Shown: positions 31,864 through 40,510 of the stretch, in pieces | Layout: each line of letters begins with the position of its first letter | How positions within the stretch are numbered: the first letter of the stretch is position 1 | NCBI GenBank assembly: GCA_019649035.1 | Contig: BMAT01004631.1 | Span: 6,172 to 70,171, forward strand | Reading direction: 5' to 3' | From: Elysia marginata | Lineage: Eukaryota > Mollusca > Gastropoda > Plakobranchidae | DNA: 64,000 nucleotides | The notes under the pieces: model-generated | The model's input: only the letters and a program-made list of their open reading frames with translations | Told to the model about the DNA's origin: nothing | The model's database searches: none | Position numbers and translations under genes: made by a program

Positions 31864-31875
31864 TTTCTCAATTAT

Positions 31876-32957
31876 CTACTCTTTTTTCAGGGCAATGTGT
31901 GATAACCTTACCAGCCTTTGCGGTAAAGACATAAATTCCCTCTTATAATCTTCTAAAAACCGCTTTCGGGTCTCTTCCACAATCCCCAAAGTTGCTATGC
32001 CGTATTTGATAGTTTTGCCTTTTAGTACATGTGGCGGAAGGTATTTTTTACCATCCACTCCTTTTTTGAGGAGTTTGTTCTTCCCACTTGTAGATTTCAC
32101 TCTACTATACTTGACTTCTATGATGAACACATATTTGGCATATATGAAGCAAAATGTCTATCTCGCCAACAGTCTTGTTTTCGTCATTGATAATAGGGAT
32201 ATTAGTGGCAGAAAGTTCATATTTCACTCCATCTACGACAATGCCTCCATCTTAAAGGTTTTTGTAAAAATACGCTCCGCTAACACGCCTGTGGTGTCAC
32301 TAATGCCCCCATATTGATGCCTAGTTTTTCAAGCCTCCTATCTGTTTCTTTAAACTGTTTTTCAGTCTCTTTAAACTTCTTGTCCAATCTCCTTTCCGTT
32401 TCTTTAAATATTTTCCAAACCTTTTCGAAGGTCAGCTTCCCATCGTTATTTTTTGGGGGTAGATTACCTAAAGTCTTTTGCTGTACCTTTACAATACGAC
32501 CGCCTTTCGCATAGCGAAACCCTTTTCTCAAAGTGCCATCTTTTTTAAAACCTATTGCCACGAGATTAAATTTTAAATTTAAAAAATTAGGGGCTATATT
32601 GCGGTGTGCGTCTTCTCCTTTGATTTTGATCACAGCCCCATAATAGAGATTTACGACAAAGCATACTCCGGGCTGTAATACAGTGAAGTCTACTATCCAA
32701 TGCATATATTTTTTTTGAAGACTAGCAAGGGCTTTATCATCGGGTGGGTCTGGGGTTTTGTTTTTTTCTAAAAAGATTTGGGCGTACCACTCACAGGCAA
32801 AATTGCCTATTTTCTCCAAGCTCTTTTTTGTAGTCTCCCTATCATTGATCCAAGTACAGACAAGCCCGTAAGGGTGTTTTTTGTGAATATTTACGGCATA
32901 TCCATCACTCTTTCCAAGCTTTCGGAGTAGAGAAATTCTGTGTCTAATATTATGACA
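31876..32957 (-). pseudogene. Decayed PD-(D/E)XK-like protein with coiled coil
   Basis: On the minus strand a first open segment (about 32957-32280, no ATG at its start) begins with an unrecognised domain (YAVNIHKKHPYGLVCTW; KYMHWIVDFTVLQPGVCFVV) and passes into a coiled coil of repeated KETERRLDKKFKETEKQFK type, as in DUF3782-like nuclease-fold proteins. The continuation (about 32280-32110, GEIDILL) and the last segment (32130-31876, VFIIEVKYSRV) are in other frames. EID...EVK fits the PD-(D/E)XK pattern. At least two breaks are apparent. The joining of the first domain to the coiled coil may itself be an old fusion. Confidence 0.5.
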
Positions 32958-33116
32958 TTAGTGAACAATGGTTAAGCACTCCATAAAAACGCCGTATAGC
33001 TTGTATTTATAGGATTTTTTGATTTTTTTAGCCTTTTTTTAATGTCATTTACAATTTGGTTTTAGTGTCCAAATATCTCTAAACGAATCTAAAGATAAGT
33101 ACACAATTAAAAAAAC

Positions 33117-33124
33117 TAACTTTG
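33117..33124 (+). promoter_or_regulatory. -7 promoter element candidate for the TSUP transporter
   Basis: TAACTTTG matches TAnnTTTG, 22 bp before the ATG at 33146. No TTG is well placed upstream. Confidence 0.3.
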
Positions 33125-33145
33125 TTGCCATAATATCCCTTTAAG

Positions 33146-33940
33146 ATGATAATTGATACATATATTTTGGAATCGTTGCTTTATGTTATAGGAGGTTTTT
33201 TGGCGGGCTTTGTCAATACTGTAGCGGGTAGTGGCTCTGTTTTTACTTTAGGCTTAATGGTGCTGTTTAATATTCCTCTAGATATTGCAAATGGGACTAA
33301 TAGAATTGGGATTTCCACACAAGGCTTTGTCAATGCTTGGACATACAAAAAGAAAAAAGAGCTTCAAACAAAAGGTATAAACATATTTTTGATACCCTCT
33401 TTATTTGGCGCACTTCTAGGTGCAGGAATGGGGGTAAAACTTCCCGTTCTAATTCTAAATATTGTTATCACCATACTGATGATTAACATCTTTTTCCTCA
33501 CCATTTTCAAAAATCGAGTGAGAGATGCTCTCTCAAAACGAGAAAAACCAAAGCAACAGAAACTCTGGACTGCCATAGTCTTCTTCCTCATCGGCTTGTA
33601 CGGAGGGGTGATACAAGTAGGAATCGGGATGCTTATGCTGGTAGCCTTTTCTACGATAACAAGTTTTAGCTTCACCAAACTAAATGGCATTAAAAACTTA
33701 ATTATCTTAGTCTACCATATTCCCATCACCTTCATTTACATTATTGAAGGCAAAGTTATTTGGAATGTGGCATTGTTCTTGACATTGGGTCAATTTTTGG
33801 GAGCATATATCTGTTCCAAGTGGTCTTTAAAATCAGAAAAGAAAAGGTTGGAAAAGTATGTAATGTACCTTGTACAAATTATGATTATTATGGTAATTTC
33901 AAAGTCCATTCACATAATACTTAAGTCTGTAGAATTTTAA
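33146..33940 (+). CDS. TSUP (TauE/SafE) family membrane transporter
   Basis: 264-residue inner-membrane protein of the sulfite/organosulfur exporter family. It has about eight hydrophobic segments, with the family's two half-repeats visible: GGFLAGFVNTVAGSGSVFTLG near residue 16 and IGLYGGVIQVGIGMLMLVAF near residue 150. Family members export sulfite or organosulfonates or take up sulfur anions. The proximity to three sulfatases makes an anion role tempting, but the gene is separated from them by a decay zone. It is the only intact gene between 30813 and 34831. Confidence 0.85.
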   Translation: MIIDTYILESLLYVIGGFLAGFVNTVAGSGSVFTLGLMVLFNIPLDIANGTNRIGISTQGFVNAWTYKKKKELQTKGINIFLIPSLFGALLGAGMGVKLPVLILNIVITILMINIFFLTIFKNRVRDALSKREKPKQQKLWTAIVFFLIGLYGGVIQVGIGMLMLVAFSTITSFSFTKLNGIKNLIILVYHIPITFIYIIEGKVIWNVALFLTLGQFLGAYICSKWSLKSEKKRLEKYVMYLVQIMIIMVISKSIHIILKSVEF

Positions 33941-33961
33941 TTTTCAACTAGTTAGGCCAAG

Positions 33962-33998
33962 TTCAATTAAGTAAGTGCGACAAATGAGAGGGGAAAAT
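33962..33998 (+). repeat. Dispersed AAGTGCGA repeat, copy 5
   Basis: TTCAATTAAGTAAGTGCGA then CAAATGAGAGGGGAAAA, 21 bp after the TSUP stop codon. Same orientation as copies 2 and 4. Confidence 0.65.
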
Positions 33999-34125
33999 GT
34001 CCTATGAAATGCACATATAAACAACTCATATCGGGTCAAAAGACATGATTTTTTTGCTTACTAGAATATAGTAACTTAGTATTATGTATTTTTCGTAAAT
34101 TTTTTGGACTAGAAATGCCTATAAA

Positions 34126-34555
34126 ATGAAAAACGCATTGAAAATATTTTTTGGTTTAATAATGTTGCTCAAACTATCCTGTAGCCCTGGAAAAGAAAAA
34201 CCATAACCAGCCCAAAAGAATGTTAGTGATTTTTCTATAAAGATATGGACTATTTACGGAGAGACGGGTATGGAGATACCCGGTTATAAAGGCAAATCAA
34301 AATATATTTTTATTTCTGAAAAAATAATAAGAAAAAAGTACTAAGTATTGGAAATGTGGCTTTTTACAAAAATCAATTGATGGGTCTTGTAATTTATAAA
34401 GAGTATTGGAGAGTAGGCTTTTTTTCAAAATCCATTAACTGAGCTGGTTGTTACCCGTAATCAACAACCCCTAACTGTATAGGGTCTTTCACATTTCCTA
34501 TAAGTTTAAAAACGATATACTATACTAGCTGGGCAGATTATCCAAGTAAGGAGTT
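34126..34555 (+). pseudogene. Collapsed paralogue of the BspA-like repeat lipoprotein
   Basis: Starts MKNALKIFFGLIMLLKLSC, nearly the same signal peptide and lipobox as the BspA-like lipoprotein at 45267, and stops after 26 codons. Further pieces in other frames match the rest of that protein: YGETGMEIPGYKGKSKYIFI (compare IGEEGIEITGYTGASEYVVI), VLSIGNVAFYKNQL, NPLTELVVTRNQQPLT (compare NPLTTVVVTRRQPPLT) and YYTSWADYP (compare YYPSGTDYP). The long repeat array is reduced to little more than one or two units. It is the host's own gene with several stops and frame changes. Confidence 0.75.
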
Positions 34556-34831
34556 AAGTTTGTTGGGCAATAATAAAGTGTTTGGAGTATAAGAAACCTC
34601 AAGTTCCCATATTTTAGTGAGTTCCATTAATTGCTCAATACCACGCCTATGCAGACTAAAAACACCGTGTGTACTCGTTTTTTTAAATCATCCCTTCTTA
34701 ATTGCTATCACTTGCTAACTAGAATCTACGGCAAGGAAGCTACCAGCAACTGCTGAGCGTATATGATTGGAAAAAGTTACCAAAAGCTATTCATAAATAA
34801 AGTTAAATAGGGGGGGGACTATATCACAATT
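34556..34831. other. Gene-poor region before ribB
   Basis: No gene supported. A minus-strand reading contains GSFLAVDSS and HGVFSLHRRGIEQLMELTKI-like pieces broken by stops, probably debris of an unidentified gene. An eight-base G run lies at about 34811-34818. Confidence 0.3.
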
Positions 34832-35968
34832 CTAGAAATCTATATACTCTACTATTTCCAAATTGTATGCACTTAGTCCTATTCTTTTGTTTTTATCGGA
34901 TTTTGTGAGCAGTTTTATTTTAGATATTTTGAGATCATTTAATATTTGTGCACCAATACCAAAGTCCCTAAAGTCAACATTTTGTTTCGGCATCTGTTTT
35001 TTAATTTTTTCCTTTTGTTTGCTCAAAGCATTCAATCGGTTCAAAAGTAGTTCCGTTGTTACCGGTCGGTTGATAAATATAACAGATGCATTTCCCTCAT
35101 TTTTTAAATATTCAAATATGCTATCGGGAAAATGGTCGGGTTCTTTTAGTAATGCTTCTAGTACTCCATATTCTGTCATTCCAGAGTGTACCCTCACCGC
35201 AACGGGTTCTTCTTTTTTCCATTGTCCTTTTGTCAAGGCGATGTGTACCTGGCCGTTGGTAGTCTGTTTGTAGGAATGCAGTATGAAGTTCCCAAATCGG
35301 GTTTTAATTTCAAATTTATGTATTTTCTCTATGAGCGATTCGTTTGCTATACGGTAGCTGATGAGTTGTTCTATACTGATAATTTTGACATCCAATTTTT
35401 TCGAAATTTCAAGTAGTTGAGGTAGGCGTGCCATAGTACCATCCTCATTCATAATCTCTACAATGACACCTGCAGGTTCCAGGCCTGCTAGCCTCGCTAG
35501 GTCTATTGCAGCTTCTGTGTGTCCTGCTCTTCTCAGTACTCCGCCTGTTTTTGCGATTAGGGGGAATACATGTCCAGGTCTTAGAAAGTCCTTTTCTTCA
35601 TAACTTCTGTCAGCAATTGCTTTTACTGTTTTGGCTCTGTCTTTTGCCGATATTCCGGTAGAAACACCATCACCTTTTAAATCTACAGAAACAGTAAAAG
35701 CCGTTTGCATAGGGTCTAGAGTATTGCTTACCATTAGTGGCAGGTTGAGACCTTTGCAACGTTTTTCGGTAAGTGGTGTACAAATAAGCCCCCTACCGAA
35801 GGTCGCCATAAAGTTTATCATTTTGTCCGTTACCAATTCTGCTGCTCCAACAAAGTCCCCTTCATTTTCTCTGTCTTCATCATCTACCACAATTACTATC
35901 CTTCCGTTTTTTATATCCAAGATAGCCTCATCTATGTTGTTGAAGATTTTTTTATCCTTACCGTTCAT
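34832..35968 (-). CDS. ribB: 3,4-dihydroxy-2-butanone-4-phosphate synthase with degenerate RibA-like domain
   Basis: Riboflavin-pathway enzyme making the four-carbon unit from ribulose 5-phosphate. The DHBPS domain (1-205) has VDDEDRENEGD, CTPLT, FTVSVD and RRAGHTEAAIDLARLAGL motifs intact. The C-terminal 170 residues have the GTP cyclohydrolase II layout but the zinc-binding Cys cluster is missing: where active enzymes have HSECLTGD..., this reads VHSGMTEYGVLEALLK with no Cys. GTP cyclohydrolase activity is therefore unlikely, as in other flavobacterial RibB proteins. ATG overlaps the upstream lptF/G stop (ATGA). Confidence 0.93.
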   Translation of the reverse strand: MNGKDKKIFNNIDEAILDIKNGRIVIVVDDEDRENEGDFVGAAELVTDKMINFMATFGRGLICTPLTEKRCKGLNLPLMVSNTLDPMQTAFTVSVDLKGDGVSTGISAKDRAKTVKAIADRSYEEKDFLRPGHVFPLIAKTGGVLRRAGHTEAAIDLARLAGLEPAGVIVEIMNEDGTMARLPQLLEISKKLDVKIISIEQLISYRIANESLIEKIHKFEIKTRFGNFILHSYKQTTNGQVHIALTKGQWKKEEPVAVRVHSGMTEYGVLEALLKEPDHFPDSIFEYLKNEGNASVIFINRPVTTELLLNRLNALSKQKEKIKKQMPKQNVDFRDFGIGAQILNDLKISKIKLLTKSDKNKRIGLSAYNLEIVEYIDF

Positions 35969-37395
35969 TGCTTTTGAGGCCTTTTAAGTAATTTGTTTAT
36001 TCTAAATACGCTGTATCTTTTCATATTGGCAAGTAGGAATATTCCTCTCTCTGAGGTAGTTCTCTTTGTGAGATAAATACCCAATGGTAGTAATACTATA
36101 TTTGACATCCAAGCGGCTAGAATAGGGTTCATAGTGCCATCTTCACCCAATCGTCTTGAAAATAAATCTATAAAATAATAACAGAGAAACATGATAATAG
36201 CAACTATTGCAGGCATTCCCAGTCCACCTTTCCTTATGATAGCTCCAAAGGGGGCCGCTGTAAAAAATAAGACAATACAAGTCATCGCAAGAGAAAATTT
36301 GTTATTGAATGACATAATATGCTCATTGATGTTCTTCTTTCTGTCAATGAGTTCATCACTTTCCATCTTAAAAATTTCTCGAGTGTTTTTTACACTACTT
36401 ATTGCATCGTAAATTATTCTATTGCCTGTATCATAATCTGCTACCAATAATGTATCTATATCAGGGTGTTTGAAGTCCTCTTTGAGGCTGTCTAGCTTAT
36501 TGTAGCGATGTATTTTTTTCATGCCCATTCTATTGTATATGTCTAGGGTAAGTGCCATTAGTTTATTTTTCATTATCTTTTCTAGAGAGTCTACCGCTAT
36601 GTATAATTCTGATACAGTTAACATTCTAAAGGAATTGCTATGTCTCTCTTCGGACAGATCTACTTTGTTAAACTCGGATAGGTCTATATTTATAATATAT
36701 TTTTCAAAATTAGACTTAGCATGAGGGAGGTTTTCTGTGTAATTCACATCTTCGTAATAGTTTCCGTCTTTTAAAACAAGTTTTAGAATGTCACTATTTT
36801 TATTACTTACAAACTCACCTTCTTTGGCCGTTATAGTTATTTTATTCTTTTCCTTTTCTATTTTATGTATGATGATATTTTTTAGGTATTGTCCATTCTC
36901 ACCATACTTGTCTTCCACCTTTATACTGTAATCTCCCAAATTGCTGAATACCCCTTTGGTAATGGCAATAGAGGGCTGTAATCTTCTTATATTAACCCTA
37001 AAGTTATAGGTTTTGTATTGAGCGTAGGGTATCAGATCATTGGCTATGTAAAATGTAATTACACTTAGAACAAGTATCATCGCAATAATACTTTTCATAA
37101 TTTTGATAAGCGACAAGCCAGAAGCCTTCATTGAAAGAAGCTCGTAGTTTTCTGCAAATGTCCCGAAGGTCATTACAGAAGAAAAAATAACTGCCAATGG
37201 CAAGGTGATGTATATCAGGTTGGGGGAATAGTAAAATAGGAATTTTAAGATATTGATAAACCCAATGTCTTTTCCCAAAAGCTCATTGATAAATAGCCAA
37301 ATCGTGTGGAACGAGAAGATAAACATCAATACCCCAAAGGTAATACCAAAGTTTCTCAAATATTGGGATAGTATGTATCGGTTTATTATTTTCAA
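35965..37395 (-). CDS. LptF/LptG-family LPS export permease
   Basis: Inner-membrane YjgP/YjgQ permease, 476 residues, part of the LptB2FG transporter that extracts lipopolysaccharide. It has membrane segments at about 15-40, 55-80 and 100-120, then a large periplasmic beta-jellyroll (about 130-300), then three more membrane segments from about 360. It starts with TTG at 37395, giving KIINRYILSQYLRNF, which fits the usual family start KxLDRYIL; no ATG in a better place is seen. Lies between lolA and ribB in one operon. Confidence 0.9.
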   Translation of the reverse strand: MKIINRYILSQYLRNFGITFGVLMFIFSFHTIWLFINELLGKDIGFINILKFLFYYSPNLIYITLPLAVIFSSVMTFGTFAENYELLSMKASGLSLIKIMKSIIAMILVLSVITFYIANDLIPYAQYKTYNFRVNIRRLQPSIAITKGVFSNLGDYSIKVEDKYGENGQYLKNIIIHKIEKEKNKITITAKEGEFVSNKNSDILKLVLKDGNYYEDVNYTENLPHAKSNFEKYIINIDLSEFNKVDLSEERHSNSFRMLTVSELYIAVDSLEKIMKNKLMALTLDIYNRMGMKKIHRYNKLDSLKEDFKHPDIDTLLVADYDTGNRIIYDAISSVKNTREIFKMESDELIDRKKNINEHIMSFNNKFSLAMTCIVLFFTAAPFGAIIRKGGLGMPAIVAIIMFLCYYFIDLFSRRLGEDGTMNPILAAWMSNIVLLPLGIYLTKRTTSERGIFLLANMKRYSVFRINKLLKRPQKQ

Positions 37396-37408
37396 CAGCA
37401 GTCTTTTT

Positions 37409-38065
37409 TTATTCGTCTACTATATAGTAGCCCAAATCTTCATAGTATGTCCTGTCAAACCTAAATGTATTGGGTTGTAGGTTTTGATTTACCTTGACAT
37501 CAATGATTGTAAGGGTTGTTTGCGTGCCTTTTCTACCAAATTGAATGATATTATAGATCATCAGACTTTGGACATTTATACCCACCAAGAGTTTGCTAAT
37601 ATTGTCATTTTGTTTTTTGATAGGGACAATCTCTATATATCTTATTTTTTTCCCTTTCCCGATAGTTTGCAAAATATCCCATTTATAAGAATAACCTTTT
37701 TTATAAAACTTGATCATGTTAGACGGACTAAATCCATTTTCCATTTCTGGGTTAGATTCAACCACCACTTCTTCATTATCATGAACTATGTTATAGCGTT
37801 TTTTCCCGTCAAAGAGATTGGTAATGCTCATAAGACTTAGTTTGTATTTTTCCCCACTTACCAGAAGCGTTCCCTGTGTATTTTGTTTGATATTTTCTGA
37901 AGCGTTTTCCAAAGTATATTCAAACTGAATTTCCATATCTTTATAGGATGACATATTCTCGTATACTTTATTTAAAAGTATTTCTGCTCTTTTGTTTCCC
38001 TGAGCAAACAGCCCAACAGATACAGAAGAAACAATAACCAAGATAAGTTTTGTAATGCCATTCAT
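37409..38065 (-). CDS. lolA: LolA-like periplasmic lipoprotein carrier
   Basis: 218-residue secreted protein (signal peptide ending near GLFAQ-G) of the LolA/LolB fold, which chaperones lipoproteins across the periplasm. The flavobacterial version is recognised by LLNKVYENMSSYKDMEIQFEY and the C-terminal FRFDRTYYED. The order ftsK-lolA-lptF/G-ribB is conserved in flavobacteria. One base separates it from the ftsK stop. Confidence 0.85.
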   Translation of the reverse strand: MNGITKLILVIVSSVSVGLFAQGNKRAEILLNKVYENMSSYKDMEIQFEYTLENASENIKQNTQGTLLVSGEKYKLSLMSITNLFDGKKRYNIVHDNEEVVVESNPEMENGFSPSNMIKFYKKGYSYKWDILQTIGKGKKIRYIEIVPIKKQNDNISKLLVGINVQSLMIYNIIQFGRKGTQTTLTIIDVKVNQNLQPNTFRFDRTYYEDLGYYIVDE

Positions 38066-38066
38066 T

Positions 38067-40400
38067 TTACTCTAAGTTTTTTAATATTTCGTTTAAAGAT
38101 TCCAAATCTGTAACTAAGACTTTCCGGGCTTTGCTTCCCTCAAAAGACCCCAAAATTCCCGCATTCTCTAACTGGTCTACAAGCCTTCCTGCTCTGTTGT
38201 ATCCTAATTTTAGCTTTCGTTGTATAAGTGAAGTAGAGCCTTGTTGTGCAACTACTACAATCTCGGCAGCTTCTTTAAAAAGCACATCTCTTTCAGATAG
38301 GTCTACATCTGCAGAAGCACTCTCTTCACCTACATATTCGGGGAGTATATGTGCATCGGGATAGGCTTTTTGAGAACCGATAAACTCTGTGATATTTTCC
38401 ACTTCTGGGGTATCTACAAAAGCACATTGTAGGCGAATTAAGTCACTACCTTGTGAGAATAACATATCTCCCTTTCCTATCAGTTGCTCTGCTCCTTGGC
38501 TATCTAAAATGGTTCTAGAGTCAACTTTTGAGGTAACCCTAAATGCAATTCTAGCAGGAAAATTAGCCTTTATAATACCTGTAATTACATTTACTGAAGG
38601 TCTTTGCGTAGCTATGATAAGGTGTATCCCTATTGCTCTAGCAAGTTGTGCCAGTCGGGCGATGGGTGTTTCTACTTCCTTTCCAGCGGTCATTATTAGA
38701 TCGGCAAATTCGTCTACCACCAAAACAATATAGGGTAAAAATGAATGTCCGTTTTCAGGGTTTAGCTTTCGTGTTTTAAACTTTTCGTTGTACTCTGTAA
38801 TATTACGCGAACCCGCATTTTTAAGCAACTCGTACCGATTGTCCATTTCAATACAAAGCGAGTTTAAAGTATTGATTACCTTTTTGTTATCAGTGATTAT
38901 TGCTTCTTCAGAATCAGGCAATTTTGCCAAAAAGTGGCGTTCTATTTTTGAAAACAAGGAGAGTTCTACCTTTTTTGGGTCTACGAGTACAAATTTTATT
39001 TCTGCTGGGTGTTTTTTGTACAAAAGGGAAGTAAGTATAGCGTTTAGTCCTACTGATTTTCCTTGTCCTGTAGCACCTGCCATAAGTAGGTGAGGCATTT
39101 TTGTCAAGTCAAAAATAAAGGTTTCATTGCTAATATTTTTGCCCATAGCTATGGGCAAGCTCATTTTTGAATGCTGAAACTTTTGAGAGGCTATCACCGC
39201 GCGCATCGGCACCATTGTAGACTTTTTGTTGGGTACCTCTATGCCGATGGTTCCCTTTCCAGGTATTGGGGCTATAATTCTTATTCCCAAAGCAGAGAGC
39301 GATAGGGCAATGTCATCTTCCAGATTTTTTATTTTAGAAATTCTCACACCTTTTTCTGGCACTATTTCATACAATGTTACGGTAGGCCCTATGGTTGCTT
39401 TGATTTGGTCTATGCCTATTTTGTAGTGGCTTAGAGTTTCTACTATTTGGTACTTGTTTTCTTCTAGTTCCCTCTCGTCTATATTGACACTTGCATCTCC
39501 GTAATCTCTTAGTAGTTCTAAGTTGGGGTACTGATAGGCACCTAGGTCTAACTTTGGATCGTACTCCCCAAAATCTTCCAAAACTTTGCTAACAGTACGC
39601 TCCAATTTTTCTTCTTCGCTTTGTTCTATTTTAATTTTTAGATTTGTCTCTGGGGCATTATGCAAATCTTCTTTCTTTTTATTTGTAGCGTCTAAAACCT
39701 CAGGGCTTAAATACTTTCTAATGATAGCTTTGCTGTCTAAAGGTTCTTCATTTTCCGAATCCTTAATAGTATTATCAGGAAGATTCATATCAGCTTTTTT
39801 TATCTCTAATTTTTTCCTCCGTTTTTTTAGGTAATTTGATATTTTGTTGGCCACTATTTCTGGTGTGAAGCCAAGCCTCCCTGTTATGTATAGCACAAGT
39901 CCACCAACAAGTAGCAATACCACACCTGTATAACCTATATAATCTCTTAAAAATCTACACATTTCATAGCCCACAACCCCTCCATAAATAGTAGGAATGT
40001 CAGAAAACAAGGTGCATAAAATAGATACCCATAGCATTGTGTAGAGTCCCCACTTTAGCCTATTGAAAAATCCTTTTAGCTTGATATTCAAAAAAAAGTG
40101 CATTCCTAAGATAAGGAGCAGGTATATAATGATAAAGGAAGCAATGCCAAAGCCTCTAAATAGGGTATAATAACTAAAAGTATTGCCAAATTTTTTGAGT
40201 TTATTTTGGGTCTCTACATTTTCAAAAGGCACTTCCAAAGTATCTTGATCTGTTGTCCAACTATTGAGAAAAGAAACAAATGAAATAGCCAAAGCAACAC
40301 TAAAAAGGATAAGAAAGCACCCAAAGAGGATTTGATTTTTACGCCGTTTTCCTTTAATATTGTTGCTCCTAGTAGCCTTTTTTCTTGCCTTCTTGACCAT
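38067..40400 (-). CDS. ftsK: DNA translocase FtsK
   Basis: Septal DNA pump that moves the chromosome at division. The N-terminus (1-200) has about four membrane segments, followed by a charged linker (200-290), then the motor with Walker A GATGQGKSVGLN, Walker B IVLVVDEFADL, and a gamma winged-helix domain at the end (LIQRKLKLGYNRAGRLVDQLE). The ATG at 40400 (MVKKARKK) is preferred to an in-frame TTG at 40418. About 777 residues, typical for Bacteroidota. Confidence 0.97.
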   Translation of the reverse strand: MVKKARKKATRSNNIKGKRRKNQILFGCFLILFSVALAISFVSFLNSWTTDQDTLEVPFENVETQNKLKKFGNTFSYYTLFRGFGIASFIIIYLLLILGMHFFLNIKLKGFFNRLKWGLYTMLWVSILCTLFSDIPTIYGGVVGYEMCRFLRDYIGYTGVVLLLVGGLVLYITGRLGFTPEIVANKISNYLKKRRKKLEIKKADMNLPDNTIKDSENEEPLDSKAIIRKYLSPEVLDATNKKKEDLHNAPETNLKIKIEQSEEEKLERTVSKVLEDFGEYDPKLDLGAYQYPNLELLRDYGDASVNIDERELEENKYQIVETLSHYKIGIDQIKATIGPTVTLYEIVPEKGVRISKIKNLEDDIALSLSALGIRIIAPIPGKGTIGIEVPNKKSTMVPMRAVIASQKFQHSKMSLPIAMGKNISNETFIFDLTKMPHLLMAGATGQGKSVGLNAILTSLLYKKHPAEIKFVLVDPKKVELSLFSKIERHFLAKLPDSEEAIITDNKKVINTLNSLCIEMDNRYELLKNAGSRNITEYNEKFKTRKLNPENGHSFLPYIVLVVDEFADLIMTAGKEVETPIARLAQLARAIGIHLIIATQRPSVNVITGIIKANFPARIAFRVTSKVDSRTILDSQGAEQLIGKGDMLFSQGSDLIRLQCAFVDTPEVENITEFIGSQKAYPDAHILPEYVGEESASADVDLSERDVLFKEAAEIVVVAQQGSTSLIQRKLKLGYNRAGRLVDQLENAGILGSFEGSKARKVLVTDLESLNEILKNLE

Positions 40401-40415
40401 TGAAAATATTTCCGA

Positions 40416-40423
40416 CAAAAGTA
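40416..40423 (-). promoter_or_regulatory. -7 promoter element for the ftsK operon
   Basis: Minus-strand TACTTTTG fits TAnnTTTG; the ATG is 16 nt downstream, giving a very short leader. A TTG (minus strand, 40450-40448) lies 24 bp upstream, slightly long spacing. Divergent from the leuS promoter. Confidence 0.4.
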
Positions 40424-40455
40424 AAAAAAACAGTGGTCATTCCTGTTCAAATTAG

Positions 40456-40484
40456 TTGCAATAGTTTTAATTCAGTTAATTTTG
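40456..40484 (+). promoter_or_regulatory. Promoter of leuS
   Basis: TTG at 40456-40458, 18-bp spacer, TAATTTTG at 40477-40484: a good match to the Bacteroidota vegetative promoter. ATG of leuS is 27 bp further on. Confidence 0.6.
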
Positions 40485-40510
40485 CATGTTTTTAGAGTAT
40501 TATAGGAATA

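Noticed and set aside
33146-33940. Assigning the TSUP transporter to the sulfatase locus as a sulfite exporter
   Set aside because: Sulfatases release sulfate, not sulfite, and the gene is separated by 2.3 kb of decayed DNA; only a family-level call is justified.
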